From assembly GCA_015039315.1 (NCBI GenBank), contig WIDE01000002.1:124001-188000 (forward strand): a stretch of DNA of 64,000 bases, read 5' to 3'. How positions within the stretch are numbered: the first letter of the stretch is position 1; every line of letters starts with the position of its first letter. Below, in pieces: positions 36,635 to 49,977 of the stretch. Origin of the DNA: Clavulina sp. PMI_390 (taxonomy: Eukaryota; Basidiomycota; Agaricomycetes; Cantharellales; Hydnaceae). The translations under genes were made by a program, and so were the position numbers. The notes beneath the pieces were generated by a model, which searched no databases, was not told the DNA's origin, and worked only from the letters and a program-made list of their open reading frames with translations.

Positions 36635-38750
36635 TCATTCGTCTTGCCACTCGAAACCTCCCGCGATCGCGATTTTCCCGGCCAATGGTCCAGGCGACGG
36701 AGCTAATATCGTCATTTTGCGACGCGCAACGTCAAGTGATTGCCTTTGAGAGAGAAAGACATGTCAGTGAACAATAGCTAAAAAATTAGGAGAAGAGCCA
36801 TACACTATGACAAATCCTGCAACATCCCTTGCCAGAATGTCCTCGTCGCTGGCCTCCTTCGTATCTACTGTAGGTTTCGAGCTGTCGAGCCCTATTGCAG
36901 GTGTGATTTGTTTTGCGGGGATTGGGGTAAGAATCGCCAGTAAGGTGTTGAGAAGGCCAGATCCTGGCTGAGAGGGGTCGATTTTTACGGGCTTCATCTC
37001 GGAGATAACGGGAGCCGAGCCAATAGGAAGGGCAGAGCTGGGAGCCATAGTGTCTGCAGTGCGGGAATGCGAATATCAGGATGGGGACGCTATCTAGCAA
37101 GGCAGAACGATGCACTCTTACCTCCCCCCAAGCGATAGATAGTCAAGTCGTCAAAGCTTACGATCGAACTGTGCGGAGCGAGCGTCATGTCGGTAATGAC
37201 TGCGTCGTCGCCCAGGTCGGCCTCCTTCATGCCCTTGGGCAAGTAGAGGGGGGTGCCATAGAAATATGATCGGAGCTGGTGGGTGTGAACACGCTCTCGG
37301 TAGGCTTCATCTAATTCGACGACCTGCCAAGTCAGACGCAGGTCAGAAAAGTCGCATAAGCATCAGTGAAGAGTCGGTTCCTTTGGGCAGAGAGAGGGAC
37401 GCACCCCGCCAGATTTGGGAACCTTCACAATAGTTATACCAGTATCGGAGCCAGAATAGGCACCAAATAGCCTCTGCATTTCCACATGAAGACGCTCATG
37501 GCCTACCACCACAATCATATTGACTAGCGTACAGAGCGCTTAGTGTACATACTCGGTGATATACCGGAAAGGTACGCACCTCGGAACGCCTCTACCGCCA
37601 TTTGGATTAGAGGATATTTTTGTTCACCTCCTGGCCCGAACGGTGCAGCGGACGAGAAGGCAGCAGAAGAGTCGATAATCAACCCAGAAACTCTCGCTAG
37701 GTTGTGAACATAGTCAGTGGTTGGAGGGTGGCGGATCACGGTTGAAAATTGAATGGAGACCCACCATGATCATCTCGCTGCATTCTTTGCTCGACTTGTT
37801 CGGCCAAGTCTTGCACTCGACGACGCAGGAGATTTGGGCTCTGCCTAGCCTCGTCATAACCAAACCAATGCACCAGGGGCAGCAGACTGGATGCAGAGGC
37901 GGTCGGAGCAGTTGTAGCAGTGGAACCAAGAGAGCTTGAAGGAGAGCTGGCCAACAAAGGACTCGCGATTGATGCAGCGGACACAGTTCCGGGCACAGTG
38001 AAGCCTCCCTGTAAGTATACAAAGTCACGCTTTAGCCCATCTATGCCTTTGGTCTATGATGGACGCACATCGTTTGTGTCGAGGTTCGCGACGATTGGGG
38101 TCCAGCTTGCGGGTGATCGAACGGCATAGTTTGTTAGAATCTTAGTCACAGATGTTTTGCCACTGTTCTCAGGGCCTATGATAAGCACTCTCGGTGGGAC
38201 AGCGTTTGCATGGTCGTGGTTTGACGATGGAGGAGGAGAATTGCGCGATGCTCGACTGGCGAGGACTCGCGTCTGCTCAAGGGCCAGATGGAGATTCATA
38301 TAAGGAACCATGGGCGTTTCATCAGAGACATATTCAGCAGCAGCTTTTCCAGTAACGTGTATATGCGCAAAAGGATAGAGACAAATTGCCCTCGGTGGTA
38401 AATCAACTGTCTTCGCACAGAATCTGGGGGACAGGCGTATCAGGCCATGTGTGTGTGCAACTTATCTCTAGAGTGCAGCCTTGCCAAGAAAATACAGCAG
38501 ATTTTAGTTCAGCCCCAAAGAGATAGTAATGACCGATGGCCATCTCAGCACCAAACACTTCAGCTGAGCCTTGGACGAGCTGGGGGGAGGGGGGTTGGGA
38601 TCGGCTCGATCAACGACTGGTCCACGACATGACTGGATAGATGACACGGGATCGGACCTTGACGGCAAGAGATGCATCTGCCTCGAGCTCAAAACGGTAC
38701 TCAGCATTGGGTTCGAGGCTCCATTCGTTGAAGTCGGGTGCTTGGTCCAT
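36635..38750 (-). CDS. CLP1: mRNA cleavage/polyadenylation factor Clp1
   Basis: Clp1 is the P-loop subunit of cleavage factor IA, which couples poly(A)-site cleavage to transcription termination; animal homologues are polynucleotide 5'-kinases. Nine exons (38750-38658, 38579-38462, 38406-38069, 38008-37765, 37696-37580, 37523-37405, 37323-37122, 37053-36804, 36743-36635) splice in frame to 529 residues. The N-terminal domain shows FNEWSLEPNAEYRFELE, GSAEVFGAEMA and AVFSWQGCTLEI. The ATPase domain has ETPMVPYMNLH, Walker A GPENSGKTSV and FTVPGTVSAAS. The C-terminal domain has SFDDLTIYRLGG and DVARRKMTILAPSPG. A Ser/Thr-rich insertion after GTVSAASI is longer than usual. Every exon phase closes, so the model is solid. 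Head-to-head with ATP2. Confidence 0.95.
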
Positions 38751-38838
38751 ATATGGCGGCGGGCGCTCTTAAGCGCCGTGCCCAAACAAACTCAGCGCTT
38801 CGCCTGTTTCCCTTCCCTCTCAAAAAACCCACCAAACC
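38751..38838. promoter_or_regulatory. 88-bp bidirectional promoter CLP1/ATP2
   Basis: Only 88 bp separate the two ATGs, so both 5' leaders and core promoters must sit here or inside the genes. An inverted repeat GGCGCT-CTTA-AGCGCC is at 38762-38777. The ATP2 side is CT/A-rich (38800-38838), as for fungal leaders. Confidence 0.7.
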
Positions 38839-40954
<2,116 letters not shown>

Positions 40955-41354
40955 ACACTTCTCTAGAACGTAGTATATACCTCCGCTTCCTACGAGCCGC
41001 CCCTCCTTTGTCTCTCTTCCTCCATTATCGTATGCGACGCATAGTCTTTAGAGCACGTTCGATAAAGTCGGTATTAATTATATGTTGTCGCTGCGAAAAT
41101 GCCCTATGGATTCGATGCCCGCACTCTACAATTCAAATAGTTCATCCTCCTGCATTCCTGTTGCATCTGTTGCTCCGTCAACCAATCATTCCTTTTTCTT
41201 TACAATCTGTGTGATCCCCGGTCACTTGCGGCTTGGTTTGCCTGGGAGAGAGAGAGAGATACATGCAGCGAGACTGAGTATGTTCTGAGACAAGGATGTA
41301 TATGTATACAGCGGGCAGGTGACCTAGAGTGAATGCGGTGGCAAAAGGCCCTAA
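40955..41354. other. Convergent intergenic region ATP2 / P450
   Basis: These 400 bp hold two 3' UTRs. A short AGAGAGAGAGAG run is near 41249. No gene is visible. Confidence 0.5.
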
Positions 41355-43676
41355 CTAAACAGGCTGATTAGGCCGCAGCTTGATCCATAATCCTCCCTAC
41401 GGGGGAAGGCAGGGTGTGAGGACAGATCAAGAACGACAGAACGCATGCCAACATACCTCAATATACAGGGTAAGCGATGCTCGTGGCCAGCATTTTTCAC
41501 TTGCTTCCCTCTCAAACCTGCTCCCTGGAGCGGCAGCTACCAAATCCACTATGGGTAAAGGCTGTTTCGCTTCGTCCAACTCAAAGCTTTCAAATGTTTG
41601 CAAAAGGCGAATGATAGTGTATGCGCATTCAGACAGCGCAAAGGACTGTCCGAGGCAGATACGCGGGCCGGCGTTGAATGGAGTGAAGGCGTACGGATTG
41701 GAGACGTGGGTGAGGTTCTTGAGGTAGGCGTTTGGAGTTGAATCCTCGCTTTCTATCCCGGGGCTATCTGCTTGCTGCTGTGAAGGAGCTATGTTCGGAC
41801 TAACCAGCCATCGTTCGGGTTTGAATTCCTCAGCGTCTTCGCCCCAGATGGCCTTGGAGCGCTGTGTCATGATTGAGGCGATTGTGACGCTGACATTCTT
41901 CTTAATGAAGAAAGGCCCATGGTTTGAGAGGGGCGATGTGAGGGTAGTATCTTGGTCTAAAGAATGGCGGGACTGAGCATGACAGAATAGTGATGGGGCT
42001 GCCTTGTGACTCACTTGCTCGCCTGATGTTCATTGGCAGAGGGGGGAATAGTCTTAGGGTCTCGTTGATGAATGCCCGCACTATGATTCCTCGTCAGCGG
42101 TAGCAAGTAACACAACTGTACGACGCACAATATCTCATCTGCTTGATATCTTCCGCTGTGGGCGGTCGACCTGAAACACTGAGGATGCTATTGATCTCTT
42201 CTCGGATGATGGTAGCCTTTTCTGGATGTATTGCCAGACAATATGTCACGAATGACAGTAAGGAAGCAGTCTAAAAACAGAGGGGTTAGCCTAGATGAGT
42301 GTATAAAGCAAGAAATATATTCACCGTATCTCGCCCAGCCAGGAGTAAAGATACCACGGCGTCCCGCACTATCTTCGGGTCTGAATCCGTGGTCAGGCAT
42401 AACTGGGCTGAAATGATAGACGAGAAATGCGGAAGACAATGATCTTACTATTCACTGTCTCAACAAGATATTGTAAATATGTCCCTCTCGTATTTTCAGA
42501 CTCTCTGCCTTCTGGACGCATTGACATCTCGACGATCGGCTCGATATATTCGTTGAGGACCTTGGCGGGCTTTTCGGATCGGTCCCCGAACAGCTCAAAA
42601 ATAGGCCAATTTGTCCCACTACAGGAAACCGATTGATCAGCAAGTAGTCATCGATAGATCGAAAATGCTGAACGCACATCCGAATTCTCGTCATGGAAAT
42701 AGATTGCAGTTCCTCGAAGGCCTTCACAAAGGGTCCAGTTTCATTTGTGGTAGTTGACCACTTCCCATCAAGGGTGTTCAGCTCGATCCCAAGGAGGAAC
42801 TCGGCAATTGAGTCAATAGTAAATTGGGAGTAGAGTTCCTATCACGAGGGATTAGCGTGACTGGAGAATAGGGGGAACTGATTTACGTTACGAGCGACCA
42901 CAAACCTGAATGTTCAGCGAAGTAGCAGCCCCTGATTCGCTCAGGAGGCGACGAATGAGCCGCTGGGTGTTCTTCTCGAAGATTTCGTAGTCTGTTACGC
43001 GCTCTCGAGAAAAGAACGGCCGTGCAATTGCGCGATGCTGTGGGGGTGGATGTGAATCATTTAGCCTAGTCGGGGTCGTTCTGGCATGGTGAACCTCTGT
43101 GGGTGCAGCTCACGTACGTTCTTCCACTCATCCCCATCAGACGTAAAGATGCCATCACCGAGAAAGTTGACTAGCATATCACGAAGTCTCCGACTCTTTT
43201 CGAATTGGGAGAAGTTGGTTGCTAGGATTTCTTTGACGTTGACTGGATCGGATGTGACGATCTTGGGCATTGCTCAGCAAAGAGGCATATGCACAGGGTT
43301 GAATAGGGCTCACTTGATGTCCCCATAGAATATTCATATCGTATGTCGGGCCATAGCGCTGCTCCCAGTCCCTCAGCGTGGCTGCACAGTACTCGGATCG
43401 TTCGCCTTGAACCAGCTTCCATAATATATCGACATTTCCAGGCAGCCACCCCTTCACTTTTGGAGGTGAATTGCCCGTGGAAGAAGCTGTTTTAACACTC
43501 GAGAGACCCAAATGGAGAACGAGAAGCCCAAAGAGTGTTGTGAGATAGGTGGCACTAGACGGTATCTGCAAGAGTTTATAGATAGGGTATCTGAAAGCTA
43601 CCACGAGCGTGATAGCGACAAAGCATAACCCTAAGAGTCTTAACAAAGTCCTTCGTAGTCTCTCAATTGGGGTCAT
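41355..43676 (-). CDS. Cytochrome P450 (CYP63-like)
   Basis: Membrane-bound haem monooxygenase, about 590 residues in about ten exons. The N-terminus carries hydrophobic anchors (LLRLLGLCFVAITLVVAF and a second, TTLFGLLVLHLGL). Then come a Pro/Gly hinge (PPKVKGWLPGN), FEKSRRLRDMLVNFLGDGIF and the I-helix AGRDTTASLL, whose codons are split by an intron. The ExxR motif is NETLRLFPPLP, and EFKPERW and the haem loop FNAGPRICLGQSFA follow, with Cys as axial ligand. The haem loop and double-anchor N-terminus are like CYP63 proteins of wood-decay fungi, which oxidise alkanes, fatty acids and aromatics. A final intron near 41455 leads to GGLWIKLRPNQPV and a TAG at 41355; without it the frame ends at 41427. 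No biosynthetic partner genes or dedicated reductase lie nearby. The substrate is unknown. Confidence 0.9.
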
Positions 43677-44010
43677 AGGGGATGGAGGGGGTCAAAGTTG
43701 CAACGGGGCTGTCATTGCTCATCTTCTGTCAACTGATGTAAACATGCGGCGGCGGGGGCTTCGAATTCGGGGAGAAGCTTGGGGCGCGTCTGACTCTTGG
43801 CCACCACCTGCGTCTGCCGTTCTTTCGAGTCAGCGCTTTGGCCAATGTGTTGGCACACAACAGGTTATCTTCTTGCTGGCGCAAAGTTGTCAGATCCTAA
43901 TTTGGCTCCCGAGTTGCTATACGCGGTCAGGGTTGTGTGAATTGCGCATCAATGTACATTTTGGCACCTCCCATAAATTTATCCTCTTCTCTTGACGTCC
44001 ATGGTGTCTG
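43677..44010. promoter_or_regulatory. Divergent promoter P450 / EF-hand gene
   Basis: These 334 bp lie between divergent starts. No TATA box is clear. Nothing else is seen. Confidence 0.4.
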
Positions 44011-47000
44011 ATGCCTCCTCCACCATCCGATTCGTATGAGCCCTCTGGCTTACCTTCTCCCCCTCTGGCTAGAGACTTGGACCCCCGTGCTTCTGCTCAA
44101 CTTGGCGTTCATCATCACCCCCACTATGCCTCTATTCCTCACCCGTTTGACAAAACGTTAGAAGAGGGTGAGAAGTCCAGTCGTGGCAGTACGTCCTCAT
44201 GATACAACAAACTATGGGCGCTCCAGAGCAATTGACTCAGCGATTAATATGGGCGGTACCGAATCAAACAGCCAGCCACCTTCAAAGCTTGGCATCACTG
44301 GCTGATTCTTCGCACTCTTACATTACCTCCAACACACCGCTATACTCGACAAATAAGGGAGTTATTGATGATGCCCTAAAAACCCTTTCGAGCGCTGGGT
44401 CTGGGGGATCTTCTGGAAAAAATGGCCTCGTTGACGACTGGCTGAGTACGTGGTAATGATCCTCCTCCCAACGATGTGATACTTATATATAAATGCATAG
44501 ATCCTGTCAATAGTAAGGCGTGAACGACGACTCAAAGTCCGATGCTGACCGGGGTTCATGTAGAGGTCATCAAGGGGTTAGAGGGCTTGGTAAAAGCTCA
44601 ACCATTTCCATTTCTTAGCCGTGAGCGATCGCTTCAGTACTTTCCATTTGCGTCCATCACGCTGATGCTGCGCGCATTTGCCATAGTCGGCGTTTCCCTC
44701 TTCAGTGGCGTCGTGAAACTCGAGGTGGAACGGAGGACCAACAACATCAAGGCTCGAGCTCTTGTTCTCCAGGTTGTTACACGTTTTTTGGGGCTGGCTC
44801 ATCTCCGATTTTATCTAACGTTTCATACCGTCCACAATTCTACTTTTAGATGGCTGACATGATGAGCGCTCTCTTGGTGGGTTCCCAGAGATTGCCGCTT
44901 TGTTGCTGCTCTCTGACTCGATCCCCAGCAACTGCATTACGTGCGAGATCCAACGGCTGTTTCCAGTACCGGCGACTCTATCCAGAGTCGATTTCACACA
45001 CTCATGCGCTACATTGAGAGCGATATAAAATCTTGTGGTGCACTTATCAACAAGGTACAGCCCCGCATACAGTATGCATAGCCAATTCTCTCACCACTAT
45101 TTCATTCGATTAGCACCATCAACACTCCAAGTTCACAAAATGGCTGAGGGCAGGAGATTACTCAGAATTATACACTAGTGCTGCCGGCAATCTGGCGGTA
45201 AGCCTCCTGTACGCTTTTTCCAGGTGAAGAACATGATCTGACTCCCTCTACCACCACAGAACCGTAAAGGGGAAATCAAGTTCGCTTGCACAATCCATGT
45301 TACTGTGGGGGTGGAGGAGGTTCGGCGTAATGTTCATGACACCAACACACTACTTCGCCGAGTCATCGCTATTATTGAGCATAAATCCGATGACGAGCGG
45401 GAATTCGGTGTGTATCCCCCAGTGCATGACTCCCATGGGCTGTTCCAAAGATCTAACATTTTCACAGACAAGGTTGTCAATCAGCACGGTGGTACAGAAC
45501 GTATTCGCGACAACCCTGACGTTGCGCTGCAAGTTCATGCACGCTTTGAAAAGCTTCGAGAAGCCGCACATGCTTCTCGCCAGAATCCATCCAGCAAATC
45601 ATTGCCCGTCAGCAAAGCTCCTACCTCACGTCACAGTTCCGCGACAAAGGGAGAACCATCCTTTGATAGGAAGGAACTACTCGAGTTACAGCAGCCTCTC
45701 GAGAAAATCGTCAAAGACTCCTTGCCATTTTTTGAAGGGAAACTAATAGCTCAGGTGGAGATTCTACGCGACGAGATAGACAAATCTACTCAACAAATTC
45801 TCGCACGACTTGAAGCGGGCGCTCACGACAAAATCGTGCACCCTGACGTGCAGTATGTTTGGAAAGACATGGTTAGCACTGACCCAAGTTCCCTTTCTAC
45901 CATTGCTCATCAAGTTCTATATATCGCAGGGCTGGCGCTCGTCCGTGGGCGCAAAAGTGTTTGTACTGGCTCTCCATGACTACTACGTGGACCGTTATGC
46001 CCTTGCCGCAGCGCGATCTGCTCATGATCCCAATCTCACCCTCGTCCACTCTACTCCTGTCGGGTCACCAAACGCTGAACTCCCCCAGCATTCTCCCCTT
46101 CCCTCTGCTAACCTCGAGATTGTCCCCACGACCCCAGCTATCCAACAAGACTTCACAACTTCAGACGCCATAATATTGGCAGATAAGCCATTCTTCGATT
46201 ATTTGACCATGCCATTCGTCAATGCCATCATCCAAGCATTTGACGATGACGCCTCTGGGTTTGTGCGAATATCAGAAGTGAACGAATTCTGCGAAAGCAT
46301 TCCTGAAGGGTGGACACTATTACAATGGTTAGTTACATCTGCCTTGATCAAATCGCGTTCCCGCCGTCCTGAACCTATCATACCACCAGGATTGCGTACT
46401 GGGCGCGAGGTTGGCTGGTCGAGACGTCCTACTACGCCCATGCTATTGGAAGTCTGCTCCAGAGCATGGAAGAGGGCCTCGCCGAGAGTCTCGCTGAAAA
46501 CCATAATGTGATATACAACTATCTCACTCATCAGTCTTGGATTGGTGTCGTCCGCTCTGTTGCCTGGTGTGCGGCATCCAAATCAGCGACCAAAACAGAC
46601 ACGCCTCTTGATGATCTTATCGCGATTAGTATGGCAAAAAAGGAAGAGCGGCTGGAGAAGAACTTGGCACGGTTCCAATTCCTCCTTGACACCCCAGAAG
46701 CATTGAAGCTCATCTGTGATTCTGGTCGCATCGAGAAGGTATGAAATTCTAGGACCTGGTATAAGGCTCCTGATAGAGAGCTGATGAACCGCTTCTTCCT
46801 ATAGGATATCTTTGCCCTTCTCTTCATACTCCTTCGCCGTCACGTCCGTCTTGTATCGCTTGCCAAAGAAAGAGTGATTGATGAGCGAGAGTTTCTCGAT
46901 GCCCAAAACACTCTCGTTCAGATCGCTCAAACGATCACTCAAAGAGTCGAAGAGATGCAGAGTGCGCTCCTTTATAGCAGGAAATGAATGCGACCATGAC

Positions 47001-49578
47001 TGATAGACCTTTCTTAGGCAACTTTAGGACTCAAGGAATGGACGTAGACGCAGAAATGGGTCGCTTCGCTGGCGGAGTGGTGAGTCTTGACCACCCAATC
47101 TTGATCTCAAATGAACCCGGTCTCACACCAGTCTAGTACGAGTTCCTGCACACTGGAAGTGTTCCAGAGGATGTTGATGCGCCTTGCATCCCAGCAGAAG
47201 ATTTCAAGGAGTGGTGGGGATCAATAATGCCTGAGGATCTCGACCTCAAACAATTCCGCAACTTTGTCAATCCCGACATGTGGTTTGATGAATCAACGAG
47301 CGTGCCCTCGTCGGCCTTACCAATTCCTGTGGTGATGGTGGACCGAGGAAGTCCTTCACCACGGGAGATGATGGCTGATCACGTACGGAGAACTGGCAGG
47401 CGACCAGGTACGAACTCCTCATTTTAGTCTTCCTAGCTTTTGGTCCTCAAGCGCCTCATCTAGGCACTCCAAAGAAACGCCTTCCACTGCTCGTCCCAAG
47501 AGCCTTCGAGTTTCTCTCCATGGTATCCGAGCACCGTGATGACCTGCCTTCCATTCGGAAAGAGATTTCCTCATTCCTTCAGCAGATGAATGAAGCTGTC
47601 CGAGGCAAAGCTCAGTGGACATATCTGCCACGTGAGCAATTTCTTCCACATACGGGAGGTTCAGAAGACTGAACTTTCTTGTTATCCCATTAGGTGCTCT
47701 CACTGGGGCCCAAGACTTGCTTAGAGAGGTGAATTCGGTTCGGTTACGCGATCACTTTTTCCTCAAGATCTATATCAATGTCGTCCGCTTCGCGTGCTCT
47801 CTGGCCAAACTTCCGTCAGTGGAGAGCATGGATCCTCATGTTGGCTTCTTTTTTGGGATGCGCAAGATCCTTGAGCCGATCTCCATCAATCTGGCATTGA
47901 TCTTGAGGCTGGTGAGGTTAAAGATGAACAGTGGTAAGTGTAATCCAGATCTTAGTGTTGGCATTTGTATACTAAACCACGTTTCTAGAACAACCTGTTT
48001 CAATTGAGCTAACACAAGCTGAAGCTGGCGCTGTAGTCAATATTGCTCAATCGAATCCGAAGTCCACCTGGGATGATCGCGAACTCGCAGAAGCTGTGAG
48101 CCGCATGGCTCGGCACGGACCTCAGATAGCCACTGCCGTGGATCTCCACACTGGTTCAGGACTCGCTCGCTTCCGGGCAGCAGCTCGTACTGTTCTCGCG
48201 GACATTCAGGACAGATACTATCGATATTCGTGGCCATTCTTCAAAAGACACGAAGCAACGAGAAGGCTGTTCGTTGCAGCTTATGCTACAAAAATGCGGT
48301 TCGACGTTGCAAACGAATATTGGGGCATCACATTACCTGGTAGCAAGCCTGCAGAAGAAACCTATGCAGGTTTGCTGAGGGAGGTGTCTTCCGCTGCCAG
48401 GTCTCTTTGGTCTGCTTTGGCCAGGCTTGAATACCGCAAAACTGTGGTCCATATGTATGAATTTTCTTCTTTCGTCGATCTCAAGATGCCGTTTTGACGA
48501 GTTTCAAAATCAACAGGGCAAGTCGTTGTGATCACTGTGAGGACGTCATAGTCGGCCCTCGTTATGCATGCCTATACTGTGATGGTTAGTGCCGAGCTGT
48601 TGTTCCTGGCTGGTAATCAAGCTCACGGAACGCCTCGTTTTAGACATCGACCTTTGCCATTCGTGTGCCCAGCTGAAGCTTCGTCCATTCCGCGATCGAG
48701 GACGGCGTCTTCACCACTCATGGCATCCATACATGAAAATCGACCGTCCCATTATAAAGTTATCGCCTCATATCCGGTCACAGTTCAAGATGATCGTCGA
48801 TGATCTCCAGTCTCAAGAATCTTCTTCGAGCACATCCAGCGATGAGCTCATAGCGTTTGGTGAGTACAGCCATTCATGTACCCACTTGTAGGGAGTTATA
48901 CTCATTCTCTCCAGACCCAACGGATGACTTGGATGACTACTATACAGCAGGAGAAGCTGCTGACAGGCGAAGTGCATACACTCTATTGTCAGGTATGGGT
49001 GACATTCGGAGCTTGTCTGTTCCCCATTGATATCAATCTTCGTGTAGGCGATGGTCAAGACGTGCCTGTGGAAACTTTGCTAGCCCGCAAACGTGCACAG
49101 GCTAGATATAGGTTCCGTTGCTCGAGTTGTGCGGAGACGAAGATGGGAGTTCGCTTTATTCTCCCCAATGATGATTCTGGTGAGTATCAGTATCCCACTG
49201 GAGAATATGCTCAGCTCATATGCCATTGATCCCGTAGTAAATTATATGTGCCAGTTATGTGAAAGAGCACAGACTGTCAGGCCATCTAACCAACCGCTCC
49301 CGCCCCATCTCCGCCTAACCTTACGCATCTCGCTTCCTCTTCCCGACGACGATGACATCTCAAGCATCGGCTCCAGCGAAGAGGATGATGATGTCAAGCT
49401 TCTGAAGAGACAAGTCACTTCTCTTGCTACAGCTCACGAGCAGCGACACAAGCGATTGGAAGAACGCCTGTCCACTTTAGAGTCAAGGATGGAGGGTGTG
49501 GAGCAGAAGCTGGACCTCATCATCGCACTCTTGCAACCTCAACAATTAACGCCACGAACTTTGAACGCCGTGTTGTAG
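44011..49578 (+). CDS. EF-hand and ZZ-type zinc-finger protein
   Basis: A large multi-exon gene coding for roughly 1,250 residues. The visible order is: disordered head (YEPSGLPSPPLARDLD); a fragment DDWLNPVNKVIKGLEGLVKA; helical block (VVKLEVERRTNNIKARALV, MADMMSALL, SRFHTLMRYIESDIKSCG); long helical middle; and a single canonical EF-hand loop DDDASGFVRISE (12 residues, acidic at 1, 3, 12) leading to IPEGWTLLQWL. More helices follow, with a ZZ-type finger (CDHCEDVIVGPRYACLYCD, LCHSC, HHSWH) that binds zinc in a C4-C2-H2-like pattern. The acidic tail ends in a coiled coil. Such EF-hand/ZZ proteins are expanded in Agaricomycetes and have no known function; calcium sensing with protein binding is inferred. 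The first splice (around 44167-44256) is ambiguous, so residues 1-90 are uncertain. Confidence 0.78.
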
Positions 49579-49977
49579 ATCCAGACTTATCCAAGGAAGT
49601 CTCATGTGTATCCATCTTCACGAGTATCTGTACTGCACTCCTCGCATGTAAAATACTCACTTGAGCCCATTAATATTACAATTCATTTATGTCTGCCAAT
49701 TGGTATATTCACCCCTACATAGATGCTAATAAAAGAAAGGCTGAAGATTGCACCTCGTTATCCAACGGAAAGCTCTGACTGAAATCAGGAAATTGGGATA
49801 TGCACAGAGACGAAGGAATCAGATTCGTCTAATGTATAGAACGTTTACAATACAAGAACCCGCAGGCGAGGTCGTAACGAGCTGAGGGGGTATAGAAAAC
49901 GACAACGAAAGCGAAGGAAACTATGAGACAAGAAGAAAGAAATGAGATAATCTGACACATCTCCAAGATGGCTTCCT
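49579..49977. other. Convergent intergenic region
   Basis: These 399 bp hold the 3' UTRs of the EF-hand/ZZ gene and CYC8. No other feature is seen. Confidence 0.45.

Noticed and set aside
41355..43676. P450 as part of a biosynthetic cluster
   Set aside because: Neighbours are ATP2 and an EF-hand/ZZ protein; no synthase, transporter or transferase is nearby.
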